64,000 nt of DNA from Bacillus sp. FJAT-28004. Lineage in GTDB: Bacteria > Bacillota > Bacilli > Paenibacillales > Paenibacillaceae. The stretch lies in contig NZ_LGHP01000004.1 in NCBI RefSeq assembly GCF_001280845.1, positions 65,261 through 129,260 on the forward strand. Direction: 5' to 3'. Shown here piece by piece: positions 54,424-62,394 of the stretch (position 1 is its first letter; every line of letters begins with the position of its first letter). The position numbers were made by a program, and so were the translations under genes. Below the pieces are notes generated by a model. The model was not told the DNA's origin. It made no database searches and worked only from the letters and a program-made list of their open reading frames with translations.

Positions 54424-54665
54424 GCAAATTACGGCATAAATCCCAGGAACTTTATCCTCTATTCCTACTGGCATATCATTAAATATCCATATTTAAATAT
54501 TCCCTGACTCTTCATGTAGAGCTTTAACTGTTAAGCCAGCAGAAACTAAAGATGTGATGACTTCTCCTCATGTCCAACGTCTCAGCTTCATCTCATCCCC
54601 CGTAACTGACTGATCAAAATAATTCCCACTTGCGACTATAATAATACCATTAATTACATTTTTTT
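54421..54665 (-). pseudogene. C-terminal remnant of a class I methyltransferase
   Basis: The minus strand reads VINGIIIVASGNYFDQSVTG, DEMKLRRWT, a stop, GEVITSLVSAGLTVKALHEE, another stop, and MPVGIEDKVPGIYAVIC. This is the C-terminal half of Paenibacillus/Bacillus SAM-dependent methyltransferases (LRRWTLGEIITSL-type motif). The SAM-binding half is missing and stops interrupt it. Its final TAA lies inside a family A left end. Confidence 0.6.
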
Positions 54666-54672
54666 AAATGTA

Positions 54673-54792
54673 TTTCCCGTTACTTCAACAAAGAAAAGAG
54701 GAGCTGTACAGATGCAGCTCCTCCACTATAGTTACATTGATAATTATTGATTTGAACTGATGATCCTAGATAACTATCCGTTAGTCCAACGT
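54673..54792. repeat. Family A repeat, degenerate complete copy
   Basis: CCCGTTACTTCAAC, the stem GGAGCTG/CAGCTCC, then CTATAGTTAC and, about 45 bases on, CCGTTAGTCCAACG. It has a good hairpin but an interrupted right end. Confidence 0.65.
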
Positions 54793-54841
54793 CTTGTTAA
54801 AAAAATTGTATAGTCCGTTTCAGTTTTACTTCAAAATTAGG

Positions 54842-55090
54842 TTAGCGAGTACGTATGGCGGGAGCTGTGACCATATCGAGCACTGTATCCTTTCCAAACC
54901 AGCGACTTTCAGATGTTTCCTCAGAGGTACACCATTCTCCACCCACAACTTTGCACATAAAGTCTAACATTACTTTGGTTGGAACATCAGTTACACCGTC
55001 ATGCCATTTATGAATTCCTGTATTTGAATACACTCCAATCAAGTAAGAAACAACCACATCTATGCCGCTTTCCTCTTTTATTTCTCTATT
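54842..55090 (-). pseudogene. Nudix hydrolase fragment
   Basis: The open part begins after an in-frame TAG with REIKEESGID, the end of the Nudix box, then VVSYLIGVYSNTGIHKWHDG and SRWFGKDTVLDMVTAPAIRT. The N-terminal half and the start of the Nudix box are missing, and the C-terminus ends early. It lies just beyond the 3' end of the rifampin phosphotransferase gene. Confidence 0.68.
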
Positions 55091-55118
55091 TTAGATATTA
55101 ATCCCAAGAAATATTGTA

Positions 55119-57731
55119 TTACAATATTTCGATATACCCATCTGTTCCATGCACGCGAATTCGCTGCCCATCTTTTATCAGCTTGGTAGCATTCTCCACT
55201 CCGACAACTGCTGGCAAGCCATATTCACGTGCGATAACGGCTCCATGGGTCATCAGTCCGCCAACTTCGGTGACCAGGCCTTTAATGGATACAAACAATG
55301 ATGTCCAGCCAGGGTCAGTAAAGGCGGTGACTAATATATCTCCATCTTCCAGATCAGCATCTTCCATGTTTAAGATGACACGTGCTCGTCCCTCTATAAC
55401 TCCGGTAGAAACAGGTAGACCTACAATAGCTTTGTCTGGAAGATTTTCTCGTTTGTACTCACCCGTAATGATTTCACCATCAGACGTTATTACACGTGGG
55501 GGAGTTAGTTTTTCAAAAAATTTGTAATCGTCTTTTCGTTTACTGATGATCTGATAATCCAGTTTATTTGAGCGTACGACTTCGTGAAGTTCTTCAAAAG
55601 TGAGATAGTATATATCTTCTTTTTCATGAATAACGCTAGCTTGTATGAGTTGTTCGGCTTCTTTCAATAAAGCCTGCTTATAAACGAAGTAGCGATTAAT
55701 CATGCCGTATTTTGGATATTCACGATAACCGATGAAATTCCGGATTAAACTGATCACTCGTTTTGTCTCTTCAGCTTTTTGTACACCATCCGGTAATTGC
55801 TTCAATCGATCTAATAACTCTTGTTCTTTTTCTAAAGCTTCCTGTCGCCCTTGCTCAAATTTCCGATTGCCAGCATGGGGCTCAAAGTTTTTAATATTAC
55901 TGAGAATTATGGGGACAAGTGTAATTGGTTTTTCACTCCAACGAGTTCTCGAGATATCGATTTCACCGGCACATCGCATTCCGTATTTGTTGAGATAAGC
56001 ATAGATAACGTCTTGAGTTTCCTGTCCACCATCGAACTTAACCAGTTCATCCAAAAAATTATCATCTTTTACAAGTTGTAAATAATCAATTATTTCCGGA
56101 TAAGGACGAATCACATCTGCGACATCCAATAGCGCCAGACCCATTTCCGAAGTAATGTTGTTTGGTACAGATTGAGAAAGCGTATCTGCTGCGTTTTTTT
56201 CACCTAACCACTCGTACATTTTTTCATTGATCCATGACGAAGCATTCATAGCAGTCATAAAAACCTTTGAGCTTTGTGGGTCAAATAAGATCTTCTTTAG
56301 TTCCTGGAGATCTTCCAGAATAAAATCTAATAAATCTGCTCCTGATTTCGTTTGGATGTTTTGTTTTAATTCTTCTATCGATGTTTGACTGTTCTTAATC
56401 AAATCAGAAACGATTGCCGGATCGTTTTCGATTTGTGCTTGAAAACCTGCAGACGACCTACCTTTACTGCTATTACCGGGACTCAATTCTTTTCTATCAT
56501 CTGGTAACGATTTTATAAAATTCCGCTCTATTAGGGTCATAATTGCGTCTGTTGTGAGCGGATCGGATTTTCCCAGGGTATTTAAGAAAGTTTCTCTGCT
56601 GACAGGTGAAGCCAGCATATTTGTAACATCAACAAACAACCTTCCACCGGCTTTACGCATGGGTGCAGGAGTTATTAACAGGTAAAAAGACAATCCCAAT
56701 GGTTTTATCGGGTCAGTCATCATTTGTTGATGACCAACAGATACATAGACGTGATTTTCTTGATCATTCGCTTCAGGGATCGGGTATAAAGTCGTAATTG
56801 GCCGACTCTGGACAATATAAAATGTATCATCAACCAGACACCATTCGATATCTTGCGGATAACCAAAATAAGCTTCGATCTGTCTTCCGATGCGTGCCAG
56901 TTGTAGAATTTGTTGTTCAGTAAGTGTTTGAGTCTTTTGCTGATCAGGATCGATCTGCTTTGTCTCTGTTCCGCCTTCTTTTCGTCCGTAGATAGCTATT
57001 TTTTTGGTTGCTATCCTCTTATCGACAATTTCCCCATCCTGTACTCTATAACAATCGGCAGATACCAAGCCAGAGACCAACGCTTCTCCAAGTCCAAAAC
57101 TGGCATCAATTGATAGCAGCTTTCGGTTGGATGTAACTGGATCAGCGGTAAATAAAATCCCTGAAGCCTGTGGGAAAACCATCCTTTGCACGATTACGGA
57201 TAAATAAACTTGACTGTGGTCAAATCCATTTTGTATACGGTAGATGACCGCGCGTTCCGTAAATAAAGAAGCCCAACATTTGCTGATATGCTGAAAGATT
57301 GCTTCTTTACCGATGATATTTAAATAGGTGTCTTGTTGACCAGCAAAAGAGGCATGCGGTAAATCTTCAGCAGTCGCGCTAGAACGCACGGCATAAGCAT
57401 GTTCCTCGCCAAACTGGGAGAGATAGTGAGTAACTGCATTCACAACATCGGAAGGTATTTCTACTTCCATAATGATTTGTCGAATCTTCCTGCTGATTTC
57501 ACCAATTTGATCTCGATCTACCACTTTTAGCATGGTTAATCGATCCAACAACGCATGATACTTTTCGTTTTGTTCGATGACTTTGTGATATCCCACGGTT
57601 GTAACACAAAATCCTTCTGGTACTTGTATTCCTTCAATTTTTGATAATTCCCCTAAATTTAACCCTTTTCCGCCAACGAGCAAAAGCTGCGTTTTTTCCA
57701 TTTCCTGAAAACCGAGAACCAAAGAACTCAT
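55119..57731 (-). CDS. rph: Rifampin phosphotransferase
   Basis: The 870-residue protein has three domains: an ATP-grasp domain (about 1-320; GGKGLNLGELSKIEGIQVPE, RSSATAEDLPHASFAGQQDT), a rifampin-binding domain (about 330-750), and a swivelling His domain (about 770-870) with the phospho-accepting H829 in GGLMTHGAVIAREYGLPA. It uses ATP to phosphorylate rifamycins, as the Listeria and Bacillus RPH enzymes do; the length and H829 match the Listeria enzyme (H825). The ATG at 57731 follows AGGAGAGATGTTGA. A divergent promoter and terminator-bound short transcript lie immediately upstream. Confidence 0.93.
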   Translation of the reverse strand: MSSLVLGFQEMEKTQLLLVGGKGLNLGELSKIEGIQVPEGFCVTTVGYHKVIEQNEKYHALLDRLTMLKVVDRDQIGEISRKIRQIIMEVEIPSDVVNAVTHYLSQFGEEHAYAVRSSATAEDLPHASFAGQQDTYLNIIGKEAIFQHISKCWASLFTERAVIYRIQNGFDHSQVYLSVIVQRMVFPQASGILFTADPVTSNRKLLSIDASFGLGEALVSGLVSADCYRVQDGEIVDKRIATKKIAIYGRKEGGTETKQIDPDQQKTQTLTEQQILQLARIGRQIEAYFGYPQDIEWCLVDDTFYIVQSRPITTLYPIPEANDQENHVYVSVGHQQMMTDPIKPLGLSFYLLITPAPMRKAGGRLFVDVTNMLASPVSRETFLNTLGKSDPLTTDAIMTLIERNFIKSLPDDRKELSPGNSSKGRSSAGFQAQIENDPAIVSDLIKNSQTSIEELKQNIQTKSGADLLDFILEDLQELKKILFDPQSSKVFMTAMNASSWINEKMYEWLGEKNAADTLSQSVPNNITSEMGLALLDVADVIRPYPEIIDYLQLVKDDNFLDELVKFDGGQETQDVIYAYLNKYGMRCAGEIDISRTRWSEKPITLVPIILSNIKNFEPHAGNRKFEQGRQEALEKEQELLDRLKQLPDGVQKAEETKRVISLIRNFIGYREYPKYGMINRYFVYKQALLKEAEQLIQASVIHEKEDIYYLTFEELHEVVRSNKLDYQIISKRKDDYKFFEKLTPPRVITSDGEIITGEYKRENLPDKAIVGLPVSTGVIEGRARVILNMEDADLEDGDILVTAFTDPGWTSLFVSIKGLVTEVGGLMTHGAVIAREYGLPAVVGVENATKLIKDGQRIRVHGTDGYIEIL

Positions 57732-57768
57732 TCAACATCTCTCCTAACCATTAAATTGAGAAAAACAT

Positions 57769-57797
57769 TTGACAAGAGCTTACCGGCATGATACAAT
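57769..57797 (+). promoter_or_regulatory. Consensus sigma-A promoter, divergent from rph
   Basis: TTGACA, a 17-base spacer and TACAAT give a near-perfect promoter on the plus strand. Nothing protein-coding of convincing quality follows; a terminator is reached about 110 bases on. Confidence 0.8.
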
Positions 57798-57802
57798 TAG
57801 GT

Positions 57803-57918
57803 TGTAAGATGAAATAATTATGTCCATTAAACGCGTAAAAGTCGTAACCCGATTATATCATCGTGTCTGTTTATATGCAATATTAAAGAACCTGATACAT
57901 CTAATCAGGTTCTTTTTT
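57803..57918 (+). ncRNA. Candidate small RNA or attenuator leader
   Basis: A transcript from the promoter at 57769 would begin near 57803 and end in the terminator AAGAACCTGAT/ATCAGGTTCTT followed by a U-run (57886-57918). A frame starting MSIKRVKVVTRLYHR at 57820 reads through the hairpin but lacks a ribosome binding site. A leader of this kind commonly controls antibiotic-resistance genes, but the next plus-strand gene is missing, so it is either an sRNA or the orphan leader of a lost gene. Confidence 0.55.
57886..57918 (+). terminator. Strong rho-independent terminator
   Basis: An 11-base stem with a 7-base loop is followed by TTTTTT on the plus strand. It ends the short transcript. Confidence 0.85.
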
Positions 57919-58036
57919 GATTTTCCGCTATCATTAATCACATCAAAAACCATGATTCGAGCCGAACTCCGTCACTGCATAGTTCCCTATCGGTCCTATT
58001 CAGCCTTATGGAAATCCTGAAGTTGCGTCGGGTTCT

Positions 58037-58138
58037 TATTAAGCTAACCAGCCCGTTAGCTCAACCAAGCTGCCTATTATGCCAGCAGCCTCGTCCTGGT
58101 TTTATGGTTATGCTATAGTTCCCCGTTAGTAAAATGAC
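58037..58138. repeat. Family A repeat, complete copy
   Basis: Left end TAAGCTAACCAGCCCGTTAG, a GCTGCC...CAGC hairpin area, and right end GCTATAGTTCCCCGTTAGTA. It stands downstream of the methyltransferase gene. Confidence 0.85.
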
Positions 58139-58215
58139 TATTTTTTCATACTCAGTGGGATGCTTTTTTCTATAAGGCTGGATTTTAGAATCACGTTGAA
58201 AATATATGATTATCT

Positions 58216-58845
58216 TTATAGTTTTTTCTTACATTTTACAATTAGAAAATTTATTGGAGGTTTGTTTTTCATGTTCTTATTTGGCTCGTCAATTTCTGAA
58301 AACTCTACCAGTCCATATTGTTCAAATTCTTGTTTTATGGAGTCAGAATCATAAAAAAACATCTTCACGCCTTCCATGATCTCGTAATAGTCTTTATCCA
58401 ATTGTTTGCCCTTTCCAAACATTGGAGCCTTTTTTGAAACCGTTGTAAAAATCATATATCCATTTGGCTTTAACTGATTATAGCAATCTTTAATAAACTT
58501 ATTTCTCTCATGATCATTCAATAAGTGTATAAGTGCATAGCAAAATATACCGTCATAGAGTTTGTTATCAAAAGGCATGTCAGTTACTGAACCATGAAAA
58601 ATACTAATATCAATCCCGTTTTGCCTCGCCAAATCAATCGCTGTTTTTGAAACTTCAATACCTGTTACATTAATTCCATTGTCAATAAAAACCTTTGCAT
58701 TTCTGCCATATCCGATACCTGGTACCAGTATGTCCTTAACATTCCTTTCAAGGAAAAAGTCCTTTGTCACGATTGCGGAGTCTGTAGGTTCAAATCCCCA
58801 CATCGTTTGTTTTTCTATAAAACTTGATTCCCAGAATTCCGTCAT
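58216..58845 (-). CDS. Class I SAM-dependent methyltransferase
   Basis: The 209-residue protein has the Rossmann motif DILVPGIGYGRNAKVFIDNG, with NVTGIEVSKTAIDLARQNGI (motif II), FHGSVTDMPFDNKLYDGIFC and YALIHLLNDHERNKF, resembling TehB-like or thiol/tellurite methyltransferases. It lacks membrane segments. The ATG at 58845 follows AAAGGAGACAGAGAT. It is a repeat-flanked single-gene unit. The substrate is unknown. Confidence 0.87.
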   Translation of the reverse strand: MTEFWESSFIEKQTMWGFEPTDSAIVTKDFFLERNVKDILVPGIGYGRNAKVFIDNGINVTGIEVSKTAIDLARQNGIDISIFHGSVTDMPFDNKLYDGIFCYALIHLLNDHERNKFIKDCYNQLKPNGYMIFTTVSKKAPMFGKGKQLDKDYYEIMEGVKMFFYDSDSIKQEFEQYGLVEFSEIDEPNKNMKNKPPINFLIVKCKKKL

Positions 58846-58961
58846 ATCTCTGTCTCCTTTATGTCTTATATTAATTGGGACGCTAATGTTAAATTCAAGT
58901 AATGTTTAAAAGCTTAAACTCCAATAAATTAGGATTCTCCGGCAAGGGAAGAATATTACAA

Positions 58962-58998
58962 GAAAGAAGACTGCCGGTAAATTTCGCCGACAGTCCTT
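58962..58998 (-). terminator. Terminator of the DUF6254 gene
   Basis: GACTGTCGG and CCGGCAGTC pair around AAATTTA, and TTCTTTCTTG follows on the minus strand. It is 20 bases past the small gene's stop. Confidence 0.75.
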
Positions 58999-59018
58999 TT
59001 CTTACAAGTAGTATACTC

Positions 59019-59129
59019 CTAATCCAATTCGCTGGATAGTTCCTTGAGCGATTTGACTTTACCATGGGGATGCTGTTCTTGCTTTCGTGACTTCCAGGCA
59101 GCTTCTTTCCTTCTCTTCTGGTGAGCCAT
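59019..59129 (-). CDS. DUF6254-like small protein (36 aa)
   Basis: The ATG at 59129 follows AAGGAGGATATCTGAT, an ideal ribosome binding site, and a terminator follows the stop. The product begins MAHQKRRKEAAWKSRKQEQH and continues PHGKVKSLKELSSELD, which matches the small basic DUF6254 proteins of Bacillaceae and Paenibacillaceae. Its function is unknown; the high charge suggests nucleic-acid or ribosome contact. Confidence 0.82.
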   Translation of the reverse strand: MAHQKRRKEAAWKSRKQEQHPHGKVKSLKELSSELD

Positions 59130-59314
59130 ATCAGATATCCTCCTTAGGAAATTGAGATATATACCACTTCCTTATACTGTCATTCCTCGTCTCTGTTTAT
59201 TCATGAAATTATTTCGTTTTGGTTGCTGGTAAAGTTGAAGGAAATCACTGTCCCTCCTTTACAGTCCAAAAGACGTTGGAGCTGCCGACTTGCTTTGGAC
59301 ACTCGAACCTGATC

Positions 59315-59659
59315 TCACAGCGATTTTAAAGTCTTAGATTTCCATATGCGATACAGTCCAACAACCAGAATGATAAAAGCAATAACTTCTATAGTCCTAG
59401 GGATGAAATTAAGTAATGTGATCATCTCTCCAAATGTCATTCCTAGCGGTAATGTAGTACGGTTCACATCATAAGAATCAATGAGTCGCGTGGTTATAAA
59501 AGGTGCAATAAAATCATAGATCTTCAGTATTAAGATAATAAGAAAGAAATAAAAGCCTGCAATAAAATGATTTTTCCTGCATTGTCTAAGTCCAAAAATT
59601 AATACAAATAAGAAGACAATCGAAAATAAAATTGCATAAAATCCTAATAAAACTTCCAA
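59315..59659 (-). CDS. Small membrane protein (114 aa)
   Basis: Three hydrophobic segments are clear (FYAILFSIVFLFVLIFGL, HFIAGFYFFLIILILKIYDF, EVIAFIILVVGLYRIW). The start is TTG 59659 after AAAGGGGTGG. No family is recognised. It belongs to the repeat-bounded array. Confidence 0.68.
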   Translation of the reverse strand: MEVLLGFYAILFSIVFLFVLIFGLRQCRKNHFIAGFYFFLIILILKIYDFIAPFITTRLIDSYDVNRTTLPLGMTFGEMITLLNFIPRTIEVIAFIILVVGLYRIWKSKTLKSL

Positions 59660-59751
59660 ATTACCACCCCTTTAATTTCCCATATTATTGATCAATACCC
59701 ATTCGACAAATATCAATATTCATATCTTACGTTTACCCTTTTGAATAATTC

Positions 59752-59847
59752 CACTTTACTGCCAGTTAGCTCAACGAGACTTCCGTTCAATGTCTGCAGC
59801 CTCGTTCTGGTGAATGTTACGCTATAGTGTCCCGTTAGCGTATTAGC
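59752..59847. repeat. Family A repeat, complete copy
   Basis: Left end TTTACTGCCAGTTAGCTCAA, interior with GTCTGCAGCCTCGTTCTGGT (shared with the copy at 58037), and right end ACGCTATAGTGTCCCGTTAG. It is flanked by two small membrane-protein genes. Confidence 0.85.
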
Positions 59848-59851
59848 AAGA

Positions 59852-59944
59852 TCACTCATTTTTTTCTTTATAGATAAAACCAAAGACCGAAATAATAAAT
59901 CCAGCGATGAGTAGTAAAAACTCCGCACCACCAAGACTACCCAT
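59852..59944 (-). CDS. Very small membrane protein (30 aa)
   Basis: The frame reads MGSLGGAEFLLLIAGFIISV then FGFIYKEKNE, a single membrane helix with a charged tail. It directly adjoins the family A repeat at its 3' end, the same position as other cassette genes. The ribosome binding site (GTAGGAA, 16 bases upstream) is weak. A 73-residue frame in another register overlaps it but reads through the repeat and looks spurious. Confidence 0.5.
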   Translation of the reverse strand: MGSLGGAEFLLLIAGFIISVFGFIYKEKNE

Positions 59945-60002
59945 TCGATAGGTTGGATACGTTCCTACAAACGATTTAGACGATCATCACGAGCAGTTGT
60001 TG

Positions 60003-60097
60003 CATTAATCTCTCCGTTAGCTCAATAAAATGAGCAGGCCACCGCAGCGCCTGCTCATCCATATGTTATTTAACTAAAGTTCCCCGTTAGCGTAATG
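60003..60097. repeat. Family A repeat, GAGCAGGC-type hairpin
   Basis: Left end TCTCCGTTAGCTCAATAAAA, the hairpin TGAGCAGGC/GCCTGCTCA, and right end AACTAAAGTTCCCCGTTAGC with GTAATGA. Confidence 0.85.
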
Positions 60098-60149
60098 AAG
60101 AACGAATCAGAACGATGGCAGATGTGTCCGCTCGGATAGGCGATGTCGG

Positions 60150-60770
60150 TCACTTCTCTGATCTACCTGCAATAATCTCTTGTCTTAGTAGGATATTGAG
60201 TCTTTCCGGAGGATTGCAATGAGGATGATTCATAAAAATTTCTTGAGGATTCCCTTTCATTAGGTATCCATCTTTACGCAGATCTTCAACTAGTATCTGT
60301 TTTGAGGCTTCAACATTAGAATAGTTCCCTTTATGTAATAGTTGAGCGCATAATCGATTAGGGAGAGTATTCAATGATAGATTTACTTCATTAAGGTCAT
60401 GTCTGTTCTTTAAGTCAGCCATAGTTATGGTAAATAGATCTTCATCAATATAGTCTGGTACCCACATCATTACTTTAAATTCCGTTCCAGTTTCCGTCTT
60501 TCTCCCCCATTCAATCTCAATAGGCATTCTACTAAAATTTTTATTGATTTCTCTTTTTGTGTAATATTTAAACCGATTTATAAAACGTCCAATTGTCCAA
60601 ATTTCCTTATAATCATACATTCGATAAATATCACGATCATTTACTCCCGAAGCAACCAAATACTTCATGTGGGGTATCTTATAAAAGTTGATATCCTTGT
60701 CTTTCAAGGAATAGAATTCTTTATTCAGTCTCCGTACGTCTTCCCTCACTACTCCAATGTTAATGCTCAT
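60150..60770 (-). CDS. GyrI-like small-molecule-binding domain protein
   Basis: I choose ATG 60770, preceded by AAGGAGGGATTCTC; the longer frame to 60845 is upstream of this site. The 206-residue protein matches the longer GyrI-like branch: YSLKDKDINFYKIPHMKYLV, FKVMMWVPDYIDEDLFTITM, LCAQLLHKGNYSNVEASKQI and HCNPPERLNILLRQEI. Members bind amphipathic ligands and some protect gyrase or hydrolyse cyclopropanoid toxins. This is the second stand-alone effector-binding gene in a repeat array (the first is at 11340). Confidence 0.82.
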   Translation of the reverse strand: MSINIGVVREDVRRLNKEFYSLKDKDINFYKIPHMKYLVASGVNDRDIYRMYDYKEIWTIGRFINRFKYYTKREINKNFSRMPIEIEWGRKTETGTEFKVMMWVPDYIDEDLFTITMADLKNRHDLNEVNLSLNTLPNRLCAQLLHKGNYSNVEASKQILVEDLRKDGYLMKGNPQEIFMNHPHCNPPERLNILLRQEIIAGRSEK

Positions 60771-60868
60771 GAGAATCCCTCCTTGAATTAGAAGTTCTTG
60801 ACCGATTTCACCTAACATCGTATTTACGAACTTCGCAAACACCACAATATTTTACATATTCGTGAATT

Positions 60869-60963
60869 AATTAAACTATCCTGCCCGTTATCCAAATAAA
60901 ATAAGCAGGCCACAGCAGTGCCTGCTCATCATTATGTTATTCAACTATCGTTCCGTTAGCGTT
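60869..60963. repeat. Family A repeat, GAGCAGGC-type hairpin
   Basis: Left end AAACTATCCTGCCCGTTATC, hairpin AAGCAGGC/GCCTGCTCA, right end TCAACTATCGTTCCGTTAGC. A longer block to its left, TATTTACGAACTTC with TATTCGTGAA (about 60809-60866), is shared with the copy at 1837. Confidence 0.85.
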
Positions 60964-60978
60964 GTCTATATTCGCATA

Positions 60979-61173
60979 TCAATATATTCTGGCTGCAAGT
61001 AATACAACTGTTGAGAGAGCTAGGAGCGCAGCCACTGTTATAAAGATGAAATATCCAGGCTTAGTTTTCGTAGTTGTGTGATCATCATAAATCTTACTCT
61101 TTATGCCCAACCCGAGCCATAGATCACCAATAAGACTAACTACTACGATAGCAAAATTTTTGATAAGTTTCAC
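60979..61173 (-). CDS. Small membrane protein (64 aa)
   Basis: Two hydrophobic segments (NFAIVVVSLIGDLWLGLGI and YFIFITVAALLALSTVVLL) flank a short basic loop. The GTG at 61173 follows GGAGGTAGTCAAA. No family recognised. It lies between two family A copies. Confidence 0.68.
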   Translation of the reverse strand: MKLIKNFAIVVVSLIGDLWLGLGIKSKIYDDHTTTKTKPGYFIFITVAALLALSTVVLLAARIY

Positions 61174-61239
61174 TTTGACTACCTCCCCCGGATTCTTTAT
61201 TTTAATTGTATCTCATTAACCAGATAATTGGAAAATAAT

Positions 61240-61266
61240 TAAATAAATCTGCCCGTTAGTTCAAAC
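61240..61266. repeat. Family A left end at a gene terminus
   Basis: AAATCTGCCCGTTAGTTCAA is a left end. The TGA stop of the P-loop kinase gene is part of it (minus strand TTTGAACTAACGGGCAG). No hairpin or right end follows. Confidence 0.75.
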
Positions 61267-61758
61267 ATATCGCCGAACCCACTCATTTATATGTGATGCA
61301 ACAATACTTACATCCGTTTCCGTTGTATCAATAGTAGGCATTGGTGGATTATACTCTTTATCTGCAATTTCAAGCAGTTTCTCTGCAAAGTCTTTGTGGT
61401 CTTGAATCATTTCATCTGACCAATTTCTTTCACGTAAACGTTTCTCACGAGTTTCTTCATTACAATGTAGGTTCAGGTAATAAACATGTTTAAAATAAGG
61501 ATAGTCTACACATTTTTCAATATCCCAAGGCATCATAGTGCCGCATATGATAGTCATGCGTCCACTTTGAGCGACATTTCGTGCAACACGAAGCCAAATA
61601 TTTCGATTTTTCTCCCAATCATGTCCAATAAATTCAACAAGGTTATCAGGGTCGAAAACATCAAAATCTGGCATTATTCCTCGTAGTTCTTTAATGACAT
61701 ATGTTTTCCCTGACCCGCTTGCACCTGTTACAATAAACAATGGCAACTTATTCCCCAT
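61261..61758 (-). CDS. P-loop nucleotide/nucleoside-kinase-like protein
   Basis: I start at ATG 61758, after GGGGTGTGAAAAT; an upstream TTG adds five residues. The 165-residue protein has the Walker A LFIVTGASGSGKTYVIKEL, an Asp-rich substrate strand (DFDVFDPDNLVEFIGHDWEK) and a lid RLRERNWSDEMIQDHKDF, as in small kinases of the AAA_17/CPT-like group. The stop lies in the adjacent repeat. It is a cassette-like unit and resembles in size the broken kinase at 1127. Confidence 0.82.
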   Translation of the reverse strand: MGNKLPLFIVTGASGSGKTYVIKELRGIMPDFDVFDPDNLVEFIGHDWEKNRNIWLRVARNVAQSGRMTIICGTMMPWDIEKCVDYPYFKHVYYLNLHCNEETREKRLRERNWSDEMIQDHKDFAEKLLEIADKEYNPPMPTIDTTETDVSIVASHINEWVRRYV

Positions 61759-61862
61759 ATTTTCACACCCCAAAATCTACTTATATTTTACAATTATATC
61801 ATTTCTCGAATGATATAGAAGGTAGTAAACAATTATAACTAGCCTGCCCTTTAGTTGAGTAA

Positions 61863-62042
61863 CCGCTGCTTAATGTATACCCGCATCGTTTTCGCCACAC
61901 CTATCTTTGTCAACTGCTGGATAACGGAGCGCCTTTGGATTTCATCCAAGGCATGCTGGGTCATGAAAAAGCATCAACCACTCAAATATATGCTCAGCTA
62001 CGTGGAGAGCGGAGACGCGAGCTATATCGGCGTTTCTTTTAG
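61863..62042 (+). pseudogene. Tyrosine recombinase C-terminal fragment
   Basis: A 59-residue frame, opened by an in-frame TAA at 61860, reads LLNVYPHRFRHTYLCQLLD, NGAPLDFIQGMLGHEKASTT and QIYAQLRGERRRELYRRFF. HRFRHT (box II), LGHEKASTT and the Tyr of QIYAQ are the C-terminal catalytic features of phage-integrase/XerC-type tyrosine recombinases. The N-terminal core-binding part is missing, so it is a remnant. It lies within a split family A repeat. Confidence 0.8.
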
Positions 62043-62147
62043 CAGCTTGCTGACCGATTATGTATCGATGGCGATTCTTCTACGGCTTTTTGGAAAAGCC
62101 TTAAGGCTTCATCATATTCATTTCATTCGAGACACTCGATAGCACTT
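62039..62147 (-). pseudogene. TPR-protein fragment
   Basis: The minus strand reads AIECLE, an in-frame stop, then NEYDEALRLFQKAVEESPSI, a typical tetratricopeptide repeat (YDEAL...A...P). It overlaps the recombinase fragment by four bases at their stops, so two unrelated fragments were joined here. Confidence 0.55.
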
Positions 62148-62274
62148 TGATTAATGTTCAACTAACGTATCCCCTTTTATCTGGTCGATAAGTAATCACC
62201 ATCACGATTCATGCTTCGTTTCTATAAAAAAGCTATTCTTTGTGCTCATAGTTAACAAGTAAAAAGATGATTAT

Positions 62275-62377
62275 AATTAAACTAACCTGCCCGTTAGCTC
62301 AACAAAAAGACAGCCGATCGTTTTGGCCGGCTGCTGATGTGTTGATTTTCAACTATCGTTTCCCGTTAGTACAATGA
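62275..62377. repeat. Family A repeat, best-preserved copy
   Basis: Left end AAACTAACCTGCCCGTTAGC, hairpin ACAGCCGATCG/GGCCGGCTG, right end TCAACTATCGTTTCCCGTTA, then GTACAATGA. The two ends are direct repeats of each other and also contain inverted cores CTAAC...GTTAG. Confidence 0.9.
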
Positions 62378-62394
62378 ATTTAGTTGAACTTTAT

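Larger units (their letters stand above)
61831..62184. repeat. Family A copy split by recombinase and TPR fragments
   Basis: A degenerate left end AACTAGCCTGCCCTTTAGTT lies at 61837-61858 and a degenerate right end TGTTCAACTAACGTATCCCC at about 62154-62174, with the tyrosine recombinase and TPR fragments between them. This is the only copy with gene fragments in the place of the hairpin. Confidence 0.5.

Noticed and set aside
57820..58020. A 66-residue plus-strand frame after the orphan promoter
   Set aside because: There is no ribosome binding site and the frame runs through the terminator; a small RNA is the simpler reading.
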